This document shows, piece after piece, positions 4,962 through 10,859 of a stretch of DNA of 10,859 bases. The notes under the pieces were generated by a model, which was given only the letters and a program-made list of their open reading frames with translations, had not been told where the DNA came from and searched no databases. The first letter of the stretch is position 1; every line of letters starts with the position of its first letter. The stretch lies in the NCBI GenBank assembly GCA_900556535.1, contig USPI01000034.1:1-10859 (forward strand), written 5' to 3'. Source of the stretch: an uncultured Eubacteriales bacterium. Lineage in GTDB: Bacteria; Bacillota; Clostridia; Oscillospirales; Oscillospiraceae. A program made the translations under genes and the position numbers.

Positions 4962-6166
4962 GCGCGGAAGACGATGCTCCGACCGTCGGCGCTTTCGGCG
5001 CTTATGCTGCCGCCGTGAGCCTCCGCAACGGCGCGCGCTATTGAAAGCCCGATGCCGGTGCCGCCGTCCGCGCTGCGAGCCTTGTCGGCGCGGTAAAAGC
5101 GGTCGAAAAATCGGCTTATGTCGCCGAGCGAGCCCTCCGCGCAGGTGTTATAGACCTCGATGACGCTGCCTTTGTGCTGATTACGGACCGAAAGGCGAAT
5201 TTCGCCGCCCTCGTCGGAGTATTTAAAGGCGTTGTCGAGCAGGATGGAGATCATCTGCTGCACCGCCGCCATGTCGCCGTGAACGGTGATGCTGTCCTCG
5301 ATGCTGCGGGAATATTTCTTGCCCTGAGCCACGGCGCGCAGCTCAAAGGGTTCGGATACCTCCCACGCGGCGTCGCTGAGCGAAAAATCGCACATGTCAG
5401 GCATCTGCGCACCCTCGTCGAGCTTCGAGAGCGTCACGAGGTTTGCCACGAGCTTCGACATACGCGCGGCCTGCTTTTGAATGTTGTCCACCCACTCGTT
5501 TTCGCCCGTTTCGAGCTTTAAAACGTCCGCGCTCGTCGAAATTGAGGTCAGCGGCGTCTTGAGCTCGTGCCCGGCGTCGGTTATGAACTGCTTTTGAAGC
5601 TGCATATTTTTCATGTACGGCGCGGTCGCCTTTTTGGAAAACGCCGTTATGAGCGCAAACGCCGCAAGCAGAGCCAAAAGCGACACGATGACGGAAACCC
5701 TCAGCAGATTTTTCATGGAATGCTGCTCCGGCACGGCGTTTAAAAACACGACGATGCTGCCGCCCGAGGCGCCGAGGACGCGGTAGCGGTAATCGCCGTA
5801 GTACCCGCGCTCGCGCCCGGAGGAGAGCGCGTCCGAGGAGTAGGACAGCGCCTGCTCGACGCTCACGGTTGCTATATAGTCGCGGAAAACTCCGGCGGCC
5901 TTGCCGTTTTGGTCGTAGTATACAGCGAAAAAGCGCGTCATGTACATTTCCTCGGACGAGTGTCCGCCGAAAATTTCGGGCAGGGAATAGTCCTTGCCGG
6001 AGCTGTAGCTGCCGGTCAGGGACATGATGTCGAGCGTGGCATCAAGACTGTCCGTTGTTATTTTGTAGTTCCATAAATTCACCGCGCAAAGCAGCACGAG
6101 CGTCACCGCTCCGATCGCCGCCATTGCCGCCGCGATAAATCTTCTGCGAAGCTTTTTGAGCATCAT
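4952..6166 (-). CDS. Sensor histidine kinase, CssS-like, partner of the adjacent response regulator
   Basis: A 404-residue membrane kinase. Helix 1 is at about 10-32, an extracytoplasmic sensor of roughly 120 residues at 33-153, and helix 2 at about 154-176. No HAMP domain is evident, only a linker of about 15 residues. HisKA is at about 190-255 with the phosphoacceptor H200 in ITDAGHELKTPLTS. The ATPase domain is at about 296-404: N-box N312 (LLDNAFKYSDEGG), F-box-like RFFDRFYRADKARS and G2 box GTGIGLS (369-375). The usual DxGxG of the G1 box is replaced by VYNTCAEGS, as in many clostridial kinases. The sensor segment FFAVYYDQNGKAAGVF resembles a small PAS/Cache-like strand pattern. The ATG at 6166 overlaps the regulator stop as ATGA; a second ATG at 6163 is better spaced (7 nt) from GGAGG, so the true start is one of the two. 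Confidence 0.92.
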   Translation of the reverse strand: MMLKKLRRRFIAAAMAAIGAVTLVLLCAVNLWNYKITTDSLDATLDIMSLTGSYSSGKDYSLPEIFGGHSSEEMYMTRFFAVYYDQNGKAAGVFRDYIATVSVEQALSYSSDALSSGRERGYYGDYRYRVLGASGGSIVVFLNAVPEQHSMKNLLRVSVIVSLLALLAAFALITAFSKKATAPYMKNMQLQKQFITDAGHELKTPLTSISTSADVLKLETGENEWVDNIQKQAARMSKLVANLVTLSKLDEGAQMPDMCDFSLSDAAWEVSEPFELRAVAQGKKYSRSIEDSITVHGDMAAVQQMISILLDNAFKYSDEGGEIRLSVRNQHKGSVIEVYNTCAEGSLGDISRFFDRFYRADKARSADGGTGIGLSIARAVAEAHGGSISAESADGRSIVFRAVI

Positions 6167-6834
6167 TTTTCCTCCAGCGCGTAGCCCGCGCCGCGAATCG
6201 TTTTTATTTCGGTCTGCGCTCCGAGCTGCCGCAGCTTTTTGCGCAGAAATCCGATGTACGTCCAAACGACGTCGGTCTCCGACTCCGTGTCAAGATCCCA
6301 GACCTTCTGCATGAGCGCCTCCGACGAGAAAACGCGCCCGCGGTTGCGCATGAAAAGCTCCATGAGCTGAAACTCCTTGTTGTTAAGGCGCACGGAGCGG
6401 TCGGAGCACGAGAGCGTGTAGGAGCTTAAATCGAGCGTCGTGTCGCCTACGCAGAGCGTGTCCGCGGCATAGCTTCCGCTGCGCCTTGTCAGCGCCCTCA
6501 CGCGCGAGAGAAATTCGCCCATGGCAAAGGGCTTGGGCAGATAGTCGTCCGCGCCCGCGTCAAGCCCCGCGATGCGGTCTTCAATTTCACTCTTCGCGGT
6601 CAGGAACATAACGGGCGTCGTCACGCCGCTCTCGCGTGCTCTTTTGAGCACCTCCAGCCCGTCGAGCCCGGGCATCATTATATCGAGCACTATTGCGTCA
6701 TAGTGCACCGAGAGGATATAGTCCAGCGCGTCTGTGCCGCTGTGCACCATGTCCACGGCGTAGCGGCTTTTTTCGAGCATGACCTTCAGCGCCTTTGCGA
6801 TGCCGACCTCGTCCTCCGCAATAAGGATACGCAT
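6163..6834 (-). CDS. OmpR/PhoB-family response regulator, CssR-like
   Basis: A 223-residue two-domain regulator of standard length. The receiver domain (1-120) has the acidic pocket E7/D8, phosphoacceptor D51 in VLDIMMPGLDG, T79 in FLTAK and K101 in YLPKPF, so it should be phosphorylated normally. The C-terminal winged helix (about 130-223) carries LNNKEFQLMELFMRNRGRVFSSEAL in its front half and ends with the family-typical TIRGAGYALEE. The ATG at 6834 follows GGAG by 9 nt. It is translationally coupled to its kinase through an ATGA overlap and diverges from htrA. Paired TTTCAG repeats in front of both its own promoter and that of htrA are the likely binding sites, since PhoB-type regulators bind direct repeats with about 11-bp period. 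The functional assignment to secretion stress is inferred from the CssRS/HtrA precedent. Confidence 0.93.
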   Translation of the reverse strand: MRILIAEDEVGIAKALKVMLEKSRYAVDMVHSGTDALDYILSVHYDAIVLDIMMPGLDGLEVLKRARESGVTTPVMFLTAKSEIEDRIAGLDAGADDYLPKPFAMGEFLSRVRALTRRSGSYAADTLCVGDTTLDLSSYTLSCSDRSVRLNNKEFQLMELFMRNRGRVFSSEALMQKVWDLDTESETDVVWTYIGFLRKKLRQLGAQTEIKTIRGAGYALEEK

Positions 6835-6867
6835 AATTTACATCTCCATAAAATTTATAGTGTTATA

Positions 6868-6900
6868 ATAATATAATGATCGACTGAAACGAGCCTGAAA
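6868..6900 (-). promoter_or_regulatory. Autoregulatory box and promoter of the two-component operon
   Basis: On the minus strand, TTTCAG (6900..6895) and TTTCAG (6889..6884) with 11-bp period, then exactly 10 bp to TATTAT (6873..6868). No good -35 is present; the second repeat occupies that zone, as at PhoB-type activated promoters. Confidence 0.6.
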
Positions 6901-6970
6901 ATATTATAATGTCACGGACGCAAAATTCAAATAAGATTTTTTTCAAATTCATATTTTGCTAACAAATCTT

Positions 6971-7002
6971 TTTCAGTCCATTTCAGGTCGGCGCTTTATG
7001 CT
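6971..7002 (+). promoter_or_regulatory. Response-regulator box and promoter of htrA
   Basis: TTTCAG (6971-6976) and TTTCAG (6981-6986), period 10, then 10 bp to TATGCT (6997-7002). This mirrors the arrangement on the other strand. A related TTTCAA lies upstream at 6941. The -10 is only a 4/6 match, fitting a promoter that needs an activator. Confidence 0.55.
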
Positions 7003-7043
7003 TTGGTCATACCGAAAAGAAAATCGATCGGAGGCTCAACGAT

Positions 7044-8354
7044 ATGGATAATATGAACGATAATGACAACATCCGCAATGACGACACGATAGTCGAGGGC
7101 GAGTACAGCTTCTCCGCCGCGCCTCACCGTGAGCAGGGCGAGGCTCAGCCGCCCAAAAAGGAAAAGACGCCGTTCTGGAAGAAGAAAGGCGCAGTCATCG
7201 CCTGCCTTCTCGTCGCGGCGATGCTCGCGGGCTTTTGCGGCTCGGCAATCGGCAACGCTGTGTTTTCGTCCGGCAGCGGCACGACGGTCTACGAGGGCAA
7301 GCGCCCGTCAACGGTCGTGAACACCTCGGAGGTAGACACGAGCAAGAAGATGACCGCCGCCGAGGTCTATGCCGCAAACGTAAACTCCACCGTCGGCATC
7401 ACCACGCAGGTCACGACGAACTTCTGGGGCTACACCACGCAGTCGGCTGCCTCGGGCTCGGGCTTTATCCTCACCGCCGACGGCTATCTTCTGACAAACT
7501 ACCACGTCATCGAGTCGGCAAGCTCCATTAAGGCAACGCTTTATAACGGCAAGAGCTATGACGCGACGCTCATAGGCTATGACGAGAGCAACGACATCGC
7601 CGTACTCAAAATTGACGCCGAGGGGCTCACCCCCGTCACGCTCGGCGACTCGGATAACCTCAATGTCGGCGACGATGTCATCGCCATCGGCAATCCTCTT
7701 GGTGAGCTGACCTTCTCGCTGACCTCCGGCTCCGTGAGCGCACTCAACCGCGAGGTAACGCTCTCCAGCAACGTCACCATGAACCTCATTCAGACCGACT
7801 GCGCCATTAACTCCGGCAACTCGGGCGGTGCGCTGTTTAACCTCTACGGCGAGGTCGTCGGCATCACGAACGCCAAGTATTCCGGCTCGTCCGGCTCGGG
7901 CGCGTCCATTGATAACATCGGCTTTGCCATTCCCATTAACTCAGTGCGCTCCATAGTTGACAGCATCATCGAAAAGGGCTACGTCACCAAGCCCTATATC
8001 GGCGTCATGGTCAGCGATGTGGGCGAGGAATCGACCAAATACGGCCTGCCCGAGGGCGCGGCTGTCGTGTCCGTCACGGAGGGCGGCCCCGCGGAAAAGG
8101 CGGGCATCAAGGCAAATGATATCATCACCGAGGTAAACGGCAAGGCGATAAGCGGCAAGAGCGACCTGAGCGCCGTTATTTCCGAGCACGCGGCGGGAGA
8201 TAAGCTCACCCTGAGCATCTACCGTCAGGGCGAAACGCTCAGCGTGACGGTGGAGATAGGCGAGCAGCAGACCTCCGCCCTTGCAAACGAGCAGCAAAGC
8301 TCGCAGCAGCAGACCATGCCCAACGGCGGCGGCTTCTTCGGCTTCGGCGGCTGA
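7044..8354 (+). CDS. htrA: HtrA/DegP-family membrane-anchored serine protease with PDZ domain
   Basis: A 436-residue protein. Residues 1-46 are an acidic then basic cytoplasmic tail and about 49-72 one transmembrane helix. The trypsin-like domain spans about 105-305 with the triad H154 (LTNYHVIES), D184 (ESNDIAVLKI) and S260 (INSGNSGGALFN). One PDZ domain follows at about 318-405, with PYIGVMV at its start and GGPAEKAGIKANDIITEVNG within it. The tail is rich in Gln and ends in a Gly/Phe segment. This is the standard Gram-positive HtrA design; such proteases degrade or refold misfolded exported proteins on the outer face of the membrane. GGAGG ends 9 nt before the ATG; a second in-frame ATG at 7053 is less well placed. 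It diverges from a two-component operon with matching repeat boxes, so induction by envelope stress is the likely control. Confidence 0.96.
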   Translation: MDNMNDNDNIRNDDTIVEGEYSFSAAPHREQGEAQPPKKEKTPFWKKKGAVIACLLVAAMLAGFCGSAIGNAVFSSGSGTTVYEGKRPSTVVNTSEVDTSKKMTAAEVYAANVNSTVGITTQVTTNFWGYTTQSAASGSGFILTADGYLLTNYHVIESASSIKATLYNGKSYDATLIGYDESNDIAVLKIDAEGLTPVTLGDSDNLNVGDDVIAIGNPLGELTFSLTSGSVSALNREVTLSSNVTMNLIQTDCAINSGNSGGALFNLYGEVVGITNAKYSGSSGSGASIDNIGFAIPINSVRSIVDSIIEKGYVTKPYIGVMVSDVGEESTKYGLPEGAAVVSVTEGGPAEKAGIKANDIITEVNGKAISGKSDLSAVISEHAAGDKLTLSIYRQGETLSVTVEIGEQQTSALANEQQSSQQQTMPNGGGFFGFGG

Positions 8355-8380
8355 TGAGTTAAAATTCAAATTAAAAAGCA

Positions 8381-8419
8381 AAAAACAGGCGGGAACGCAT
8401 TGCGTTTCCGCCTGTTTTT
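8381..8419. terminator. Bidirectional terminator between htrA and the LarA-like gene
   Basis: The stem CAGGCGG/CCGCCTG continues through a G-U pair into AACGC/GCGTT around an ATT loop. It is flanked by AAAAA on the left and TTTTT on the right, so each strand reads as hairpin plus T-run. It lies 26 bp after the htrA stop and 18 bp from the stop of the opposing gene. Confidence 0.92.
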
Positions 8420-8437
8420 CATAATGTCCTGCACTGT

Positions 8438-9682
8438 TCAGCGCTTATAAAATTCCTTGGAGTTATCGAGCACCTGGCACTCGGCGTTCGGGTAGAGCAC
8501 GACCTTCTTCGGCGTGCCGTCGTCGAGGATGCGCAGGGCGTCATTCCACGTCTTGACGTACTCGGCGCCGGAGTGCTCGTCGATGTACCACGGGTCGCGC
8601 ATGCCCTTGACGGTGTGCTCGGCAAACACGACGGCGTGGGCCATGTTCTTGCCCTTTGTGTAGCAGCCGGACCACATCATGCCGCCGGGGGCGGAGTGGC
8701 CCCACTTGTCGTACAGGAAGTGCACGCACGGGCCGAACGGGGAGTTGGCCGCGAGCACGAACGAGCCGCCGTCCTTGAGCGAGGCAATGACCTCGGGCGT
8801 GTAGGCGCAGTTGGCCTCGGCGGGCTTGAAGTAGTTGTTGGCGATGACCACATCGCAGTCGGGCACGAACTTTGCCGCGTAGTGCTCGGCGGCGTAGGCG
8901 GCCGCGTGCTGGATCTCGGCCTCGAAGTCGCCGGCGAACAGGTTGCAGATCTGCGCGTGGCCGTTGAGGATGGCGTCGATCTTGAAGTCGAGCCCCATCA
9001 TGCGCGCGGCCTGCTCGGCGTCGCTGCGCATGAGCGTGTGGGGGTTGCCCATGTTGAACTCCGTCGTCGTTGTGAAACTGTGGTTGCGCATGATCGTGCG
9101 CAGCGAGCTCACGCCCGGCAGGATGCACTTGGCGCCGCCGCTGAAGCCGTAGTAGCTGTGGGCCATGGTCGTACCGATGGCAATCTTGTAGTCGGCGGAC
9201 ATGACGTCGGCATTGATCTCGACGGGCACGTTGTTGGTCGTGTTGCCGACGAACACGTGGTTGAAGAACAGGTTGTGGTTGTGCACCTCGTAGTTTTCGA
9301 CGATCTCCTCGCCGAGCTTGCGCACGAACTCCGTGCGGTACATGACGCCGTGGGTGCCGAGCGCGATGATGAACCAGATGTTCTCCTTCGGCACGCCGGC
9401 GGCGCGCAGTTCCGCGATGACGGCCTTGGCGATCGGCTCGCACGGCGTCGGGCGGGTGATGTCGTCGATGATGATGACGGCGCTCTTCTTGCCGGCGGCG
9501 CCCTCGGAGATGGGCTTGGTGCCGATGGCGGCGTGGATCTTCTCGGCAATCTGCGCCTCGGTCAGAGCCGGGGTGTCATAGCCGTGGATCTTGGAAATGT
9601 GCACGTCCCAGTTGTCGGGGAACGCGATCGGGATCGGCTGGTCGCCGTAGTTGCTGTTGGATGGCAGGTCGAATGTTTTCAT
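8438..9682 (-). CDS. LarA-family nickel-dependent 2-hydroxyacid racemase/epimerase-like protein
   Basis: A 414-residue cytoplasmic protein of LarA length. LarA interconverts D- and L-lactate by hydride transfer with a nickel-pincer nucleotide cofactor; relatives act on other 2-hydroxy acids. Visible hallmarks are DDITRPTP (73-80), LGTHGVM with H111, AHSYYGFSGGAKCILPGVSS with H175 and K185 (the position that carries the cofactor in LarA), and RNHSF with H201. The ATG at 9682 follows AGGAGG by 8 nt; the upstream in-frame extension overlaps the gntR gene and is rejected. It lies 17 bp after gntR in one operon. No larB, larC or larE cofactor genes are visible, so the cofactor must come from elsewhere. 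Neighbours (a FadR-type regulator and a probable membrane protein) suggest a transported sugar acid or hydroxy acid rather than lactate alone. Codons read are strongly G/C-ending and no ATA was seen. Confidence 0.85.
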   Translation of the reverse strand: MKTFDLPSNSNYGDQPIPIAFPDNWDVHISKIHGYDTPALTEAQIAEKIHAAIGTKPISEGAAGKKSAVIIIDDITRPTPCEPIAKAVIAELRAAGVPKENIWFIIALGTHGVMYRTEFVRKLGEEIVENYEVHNHNLFFNHVFVGNTTNNVPVEINADVMSADYKIAIGTTMAHSYYGFSGGAKCILPGVSSLRTIMRNHSFTTTTEFNMGNPHTLMRSDAEQAARMMGLDFKIDAILNGHAQICNLFAGDFEAEIQHAAAYAAEHYAAKFVPDCDVVIANNYFKPAEANCAYTPEVIASLKDGGSFVLAANSPFGPCVHFLYDKWGHSAPGGMMWSGCYTKGKNMAHAVVFAEHTVKGMRDPWYIDEHSGAEYVKTWNDALRILDDGTPKKVVLYPNAECQVLDNSKEFYKR

Positions 9683-9699
9683 GTAGGAACCTCCTGAGG

Positions 9700-10413
9700 T
9701 CAGCTTTCCTCGCCGGTGTTTTGCTCGCCCAAAAACTCGCGGTACGGGCCGGTCAGCGTCAGGTGGTCGCATACGGCGGCGGCTGCGGCGGCTTCGTCGC
9801 GGTCTTTCAGGGCCTGACAGATGGCCTGGTGTCCGGCGCGCGTCAGTGCGTTTTCATCCAGACGCCAGGTTTTCTCGAGCACACGCTCGCGGTAGATGTC
9901 CATAAGCGAGGACAGCGTGGTGTAGATGTATTTGATGAGGGCGTTGTGTGACATGCGCATGAGCGCATTGTGAAACTGGGAGTCCAGTATGGACTGCTGG
10001 TCAAGGGGCGTGCCGATGTAATCGTAGTCCGCCAGCGCGCACACGCGCGCGATCTCGGCGTCGGTCGCGTTGCGGATGATGTCCCGGCACACATCGGTTT
10101 CCAGCACGATGCGCAGATCCAGCACGTTTTCGAGCGTGCCGTTGCTCAGCGCGAACAGCGCGCAGATCGGCCGGTTGATCGACAGCTCCGGCGTGTTCGT
10201 GATGTACGAGCCGCTGCCCTGGATGCTCTGCACGATGCCCATGGCCTCCAGACTCTTGATCGCCTCGCGCACGCACGTGCGGCTGACGTCAAACTTCGTC
10301 GCCAGACACAGCTCCGTCGGCAGCTTGTCGCCCTTCTGGAGCCGGCCGCGATTGATCTGATCGAGGACGGCGTCCACGATTTTTTTGTAATTTGTACTGG
10401 ACTCTGGTTTCAT
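9700..10413 (-). CDS. GntR-family regulator, FadR subgroup with FCD ligand domain
   Basis: A 237-residue protein. The winged helix is at about 8-72: PTELCLATKFDVSRTCVREA is the recognition region, followed by the GSGSYI wing. The FCD all-helical ligand domain is at about 90-225, with the four metal ligands apparently intact: D144 and H148 in DSQFH, H195 in GHQAI and H217 in CDHL. FCD regulators bind small carboxylates through this metal and leave DNA when loaded. The ATG at 10413 follows GAGGT by about 6 nt; the reading frame continues upstream to 10581 without an SD and is not used. It is the first gene of the operon with the LarA-like enzyme. Three TTGTCNGACAA boxes in its upstream region match the FadR-group consensus TNGTNNNACNA, so autoregulation and control of the divergent gene are likely. 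The ligand is probably the enzyme's substrate. Confidence 0.92.
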   Translation of the reverse strand: MKPESSTNYKKIVDAVLDQINRGRLQKGDKLPTELCLATKFDVSRTCVREAIKSLEAMGIVQSIQGSGSYITNTPELSINRPICALFALSNGTLENVLDLRIVLETDVCRDIIRNATDAEIARVCALADYDYIGTPLDQQSILDSQFHNALMRMSHNALIKYIYTTLSSLMDIYRERVLEKTWRLDENALTRAGHQAICQALKDRDEAAAAAAVCDHLTLTGPYREFLGEQNTGEES

Positions 10414-10474
10414 GTTGTTACCTCGATGAGCGATATTCACAAAAATCGCATCGTTTTTTTGAACATTATGATTA

Positions 10475-10503
10475 TTTACAAAGAAAAAGAGCGATGGTAT
10501 GAT
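10475..10503 (+). promoter_or_regulatory. Candidate distal plus-strand promoter
   Basis: TTTACA (10475-10480), a 17-bp spacer and TATGAT (10498-10503). A start near 10510 is followed at once by operator box 1. Its transcript would lead toward the gene at 10797 with a leader of about 290 nt, or stop early at the hairpin 10534-10550. Confidence 0.45.
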
Positions 10504-10517
10504 GGAAACAATCAAAT

Positions 10518-10528
10518 GTGTCAGACAA
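10518..10528. promoter_or_regulatory. GntR operator box 1
   Basis: GTGTCAGACAA, one mismatch to the symmetric TTGTCAGACAA. It fits TNGTNNNACNA except at the first base. Its centre is 53 bp from box 2. It lies just after the expected start of the distal plus-strand promoter. Confidence 0.55.
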
Positions 10529-10533
10529 ATTTG

Positions 10534-10555
10534 GGACCTACCAGAGGTCCTTTCC
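10534..10555 (+). terminator. Small hairpin in the leader, possible weak terminator
   Basis: GGACCT-ACCAG-AGGTCC (10534-10550) followed by TTTCC. The 6-bp stem and interrupted T-run make termination weak at best. It lies between operator boxes 1 and 2. Confidence 0.3.
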
Positions 10556-10570
10556 TTATTCGCCGGAAAG

Positions 10571-10581
10571 TTGTCTGACAA
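10571..10581. promoter_or_regulatory. GntR operator box 2
   Basis: TTGTCTGACAA is a perfect 11-bp palindrome matching TNGTNNNACNA. Its left half is also the -35 (TTGTCT) of a plus-strand promoter, and it lies downstream of the predicted gntR start, so one bound dimer could block both directions. Confidence 0.75.
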
Positions 10582-10600
10582 TTATCGGGTGACTTATGAT
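10571..10600 (+). promoter_or_regulatory. Candidate proximal promoter for the gene at 10797
   Basis: TTGTCT (10571-10576), an 18-bp spacer and TATGAT (10595-10600). The -35 is embedded in operator box 2. The start would be near 10607, leaving a leader of about 190 nt. Confidence 0.45.
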
Positions 10601-10608
10601 CTGTGTCT

Positions 10609-10637
10609 ACATTAGCACATTCTTTTTTTTAAGTCAA
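10609..10637 (-). promoter_or_regulatory. Predicted sigma-A promoter for the gntR operon
   Basis: On the minus strand, TTGACT (10637..10632), an A-rich 17-bp spacer and TAATGT (10614..10609). It lies between operator boxes 2 and 3. The start near 10602 gives a leader of roughly 190 nt before the gntR ATG. Confidence 0.6.
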
Positions 10638-10641
10638 TGAT

Positions 10642-10652
10642 TTGTCAGACAA
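10642..10652. promoter_or_regulatory. GntR operator box 3
   Basis: TTGTCAGACAA is a perfect 11-bp palindrome matching TNGTNNNACNA. It lies 5 bp upstream of the gntR -35; its centre is 71 bp from that of box 2. Confidence 0.75.
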
Positions 10653-10662
10653 CTGACGCTTT

Positions 10663-10782
10663 ATGGGACACGGAAAGAAAGAAGCCGAATCAGCGCTGAG
10701 TGAGGTGAGCCATCGAGAGAAGTGGAGCAGCATTCCCCCTGTATCGCAAAAGCAGAGATTTTGGAATGAAAATGTAACTTAG
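10663..10782 (+). CDS. Doubtful 39-codon ORF in the leader of the right-edge gene
   Basis: An uninterrupted frame starting MGHGKKEAESALSEVSHREK and ending WNENVT. Its TAG (10780-10782) touches the SD region (GAGGAGAAG) of the next gene, which would permit translational coupling. No Shine-Dalgarno sequence precedes the ATG; the upstream bases are pyrimidine-rich. It is not recognised as any family and has no transmembrane segment. It could be a leader peptide, a degraded fragment, or chance. Confidence 0.2.
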   Translation: MGHGKKEAESALSEVSHREKWSSIPPVSQKQRFWNENVT

Positions 10783-10796
10783 AGGAGAAGAAGAAA

Positions 10797-10859
10797 ATGT
10801 CAAACACGAGCAACGCATCAAAAAATGTCAAGCGCTTCCTGCTGCTGTTCGCGCTCGGG
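10797..10859 (+). CDS. Start of a probable membrane protein, possibly a transporter (truncated by the window edge)
   Basis: Only 21 codons are visible: MSNTSNASKNVKRFLLLFAL plus Gly. A polar stretch, then a basic Lys-Arg pair and a hydrophobic run are typical of the entry into a first transmembrane helix. A strong SD, AGAGGAGAAG, precedes the ATG. Divergence from a GntR/FCD regulator and a LarA-like enzyme, with shared operators, suggests a carboxylate transporter (MFS or similar). That is inference from context; the family cannot be read from 21 residues. Confidence 0.6.
   Translation, partial: MSNTSNASKNVKRFLLLFALG

Noticed and set aside
8573..9697. 374-residue open frame on the plus strand opposite the LarA-like gene
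   Set aside because: Repetitive Val/Gly/Asp/His-rich composition with no SD or family motif; it is the mirror of a GC-rich coding strand. The opposite frame carries clear LarA motifs.
10414..10581. N-terminal extension of the GntR frame
   Set aside because: It begins at a TTG with no SD, runs through operator boxes 1-2 and encodes an AT-rich non-family segment; the ATG at 10413 has a good SD.
1..10859. CRISPR arrays, tRNA/rRNA genes, insertion sequences, phage or toxin-antitoxin modules
   Set aside because: No regularly spaced repeats, no cloverleaf-like sequences, and no transposase, integrase or toxin motifs were found on either strand.

Overview
The window looks like chromosomal DNA of a fairly GC-rich Gram-positive anaerobe of the Clostridia, probably in or near the Oscillospirales. 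This rests on purine-rich Shine-Dalgarno sites before nearly every gene, sigma-A-type promoters, compact GC-hairpin terminators, and the gene families present: a single-TM PrsA/SurA-like foldase, an OmpR/HisKA pair beside a membrane-anchored HtrA, and a tRNA t6A-cyclising E1-like enzyme. The genus assignment is inference. There are nine complete protein genes, one convincing microprotein, one weak small ORF and one gene cut by the right edge. No rRNA, tRNA, CRISPR or transposase was seen.

Layout. (1) 1-1623: a TetR-family regulator (minus) diverges from a metallo-beta-lactamase-fold hydrolase (plus). The gap between them holds two overlapping promoters and a 7-2-7 palindrome suited to be the TetR operator. 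(2) 1765-3799, minus: a membrane-anchored PrsA/SurA-like foldase is followed by tcdA, with an intrinsic terminator lying directly against the tcdA ribosome binding site. (3) 3840-4941: a calcineurin-like metallophosphoesterase diverges from the foldase through back-to-back promoters. It is followed by a 20-codon acidic microprotein with its own -10 element, SD and terminator. (4) 4952-8354: a response regulator/histidine kinase operon (minus) diverges from an HtrA-type protease (plus). Both promoters carry a pair of TTTCAG repeats ending exactly 10 bp before the -10, which points to one regulator driving both units, as CssRS does for htrA/htrB in Bacillus subtilis. (5) 8438-10859: a GntR/FadR-type regulator and a LarA-family nickel-racemase-like enzyme form a minus-strand operon. 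They diverge from a gene starting at the right edge whose first residues look like the start of a membrane protein. Three near-perfect TTGTCNGACAA boxes lie in that intergenic region.

Working together. Part 4 plus the foldase of part 2 suggests envelope protein quality control: folding outside the membrane, sensing of stress, and proteolysis of misfolded protein. Part 5 looks like a ligand-responsive 2-hydroxy-acid uptake and epimerisation locus. Its codon use (no ATA isoleucine codons among those read) differs from the genes to its left, and the change coincides with a bidirectional terminator at 8381-8419. Part 1 looks like a small detoxification or signal-degradation switch.

Nothing here is a clearly new class of system. 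The most original points are the microprotein transcription unit, the matched repeat boxes of the stress operon, the LarA/GntR locus with its three operators, and the terminator fused to the tcdA ribosome binding site.
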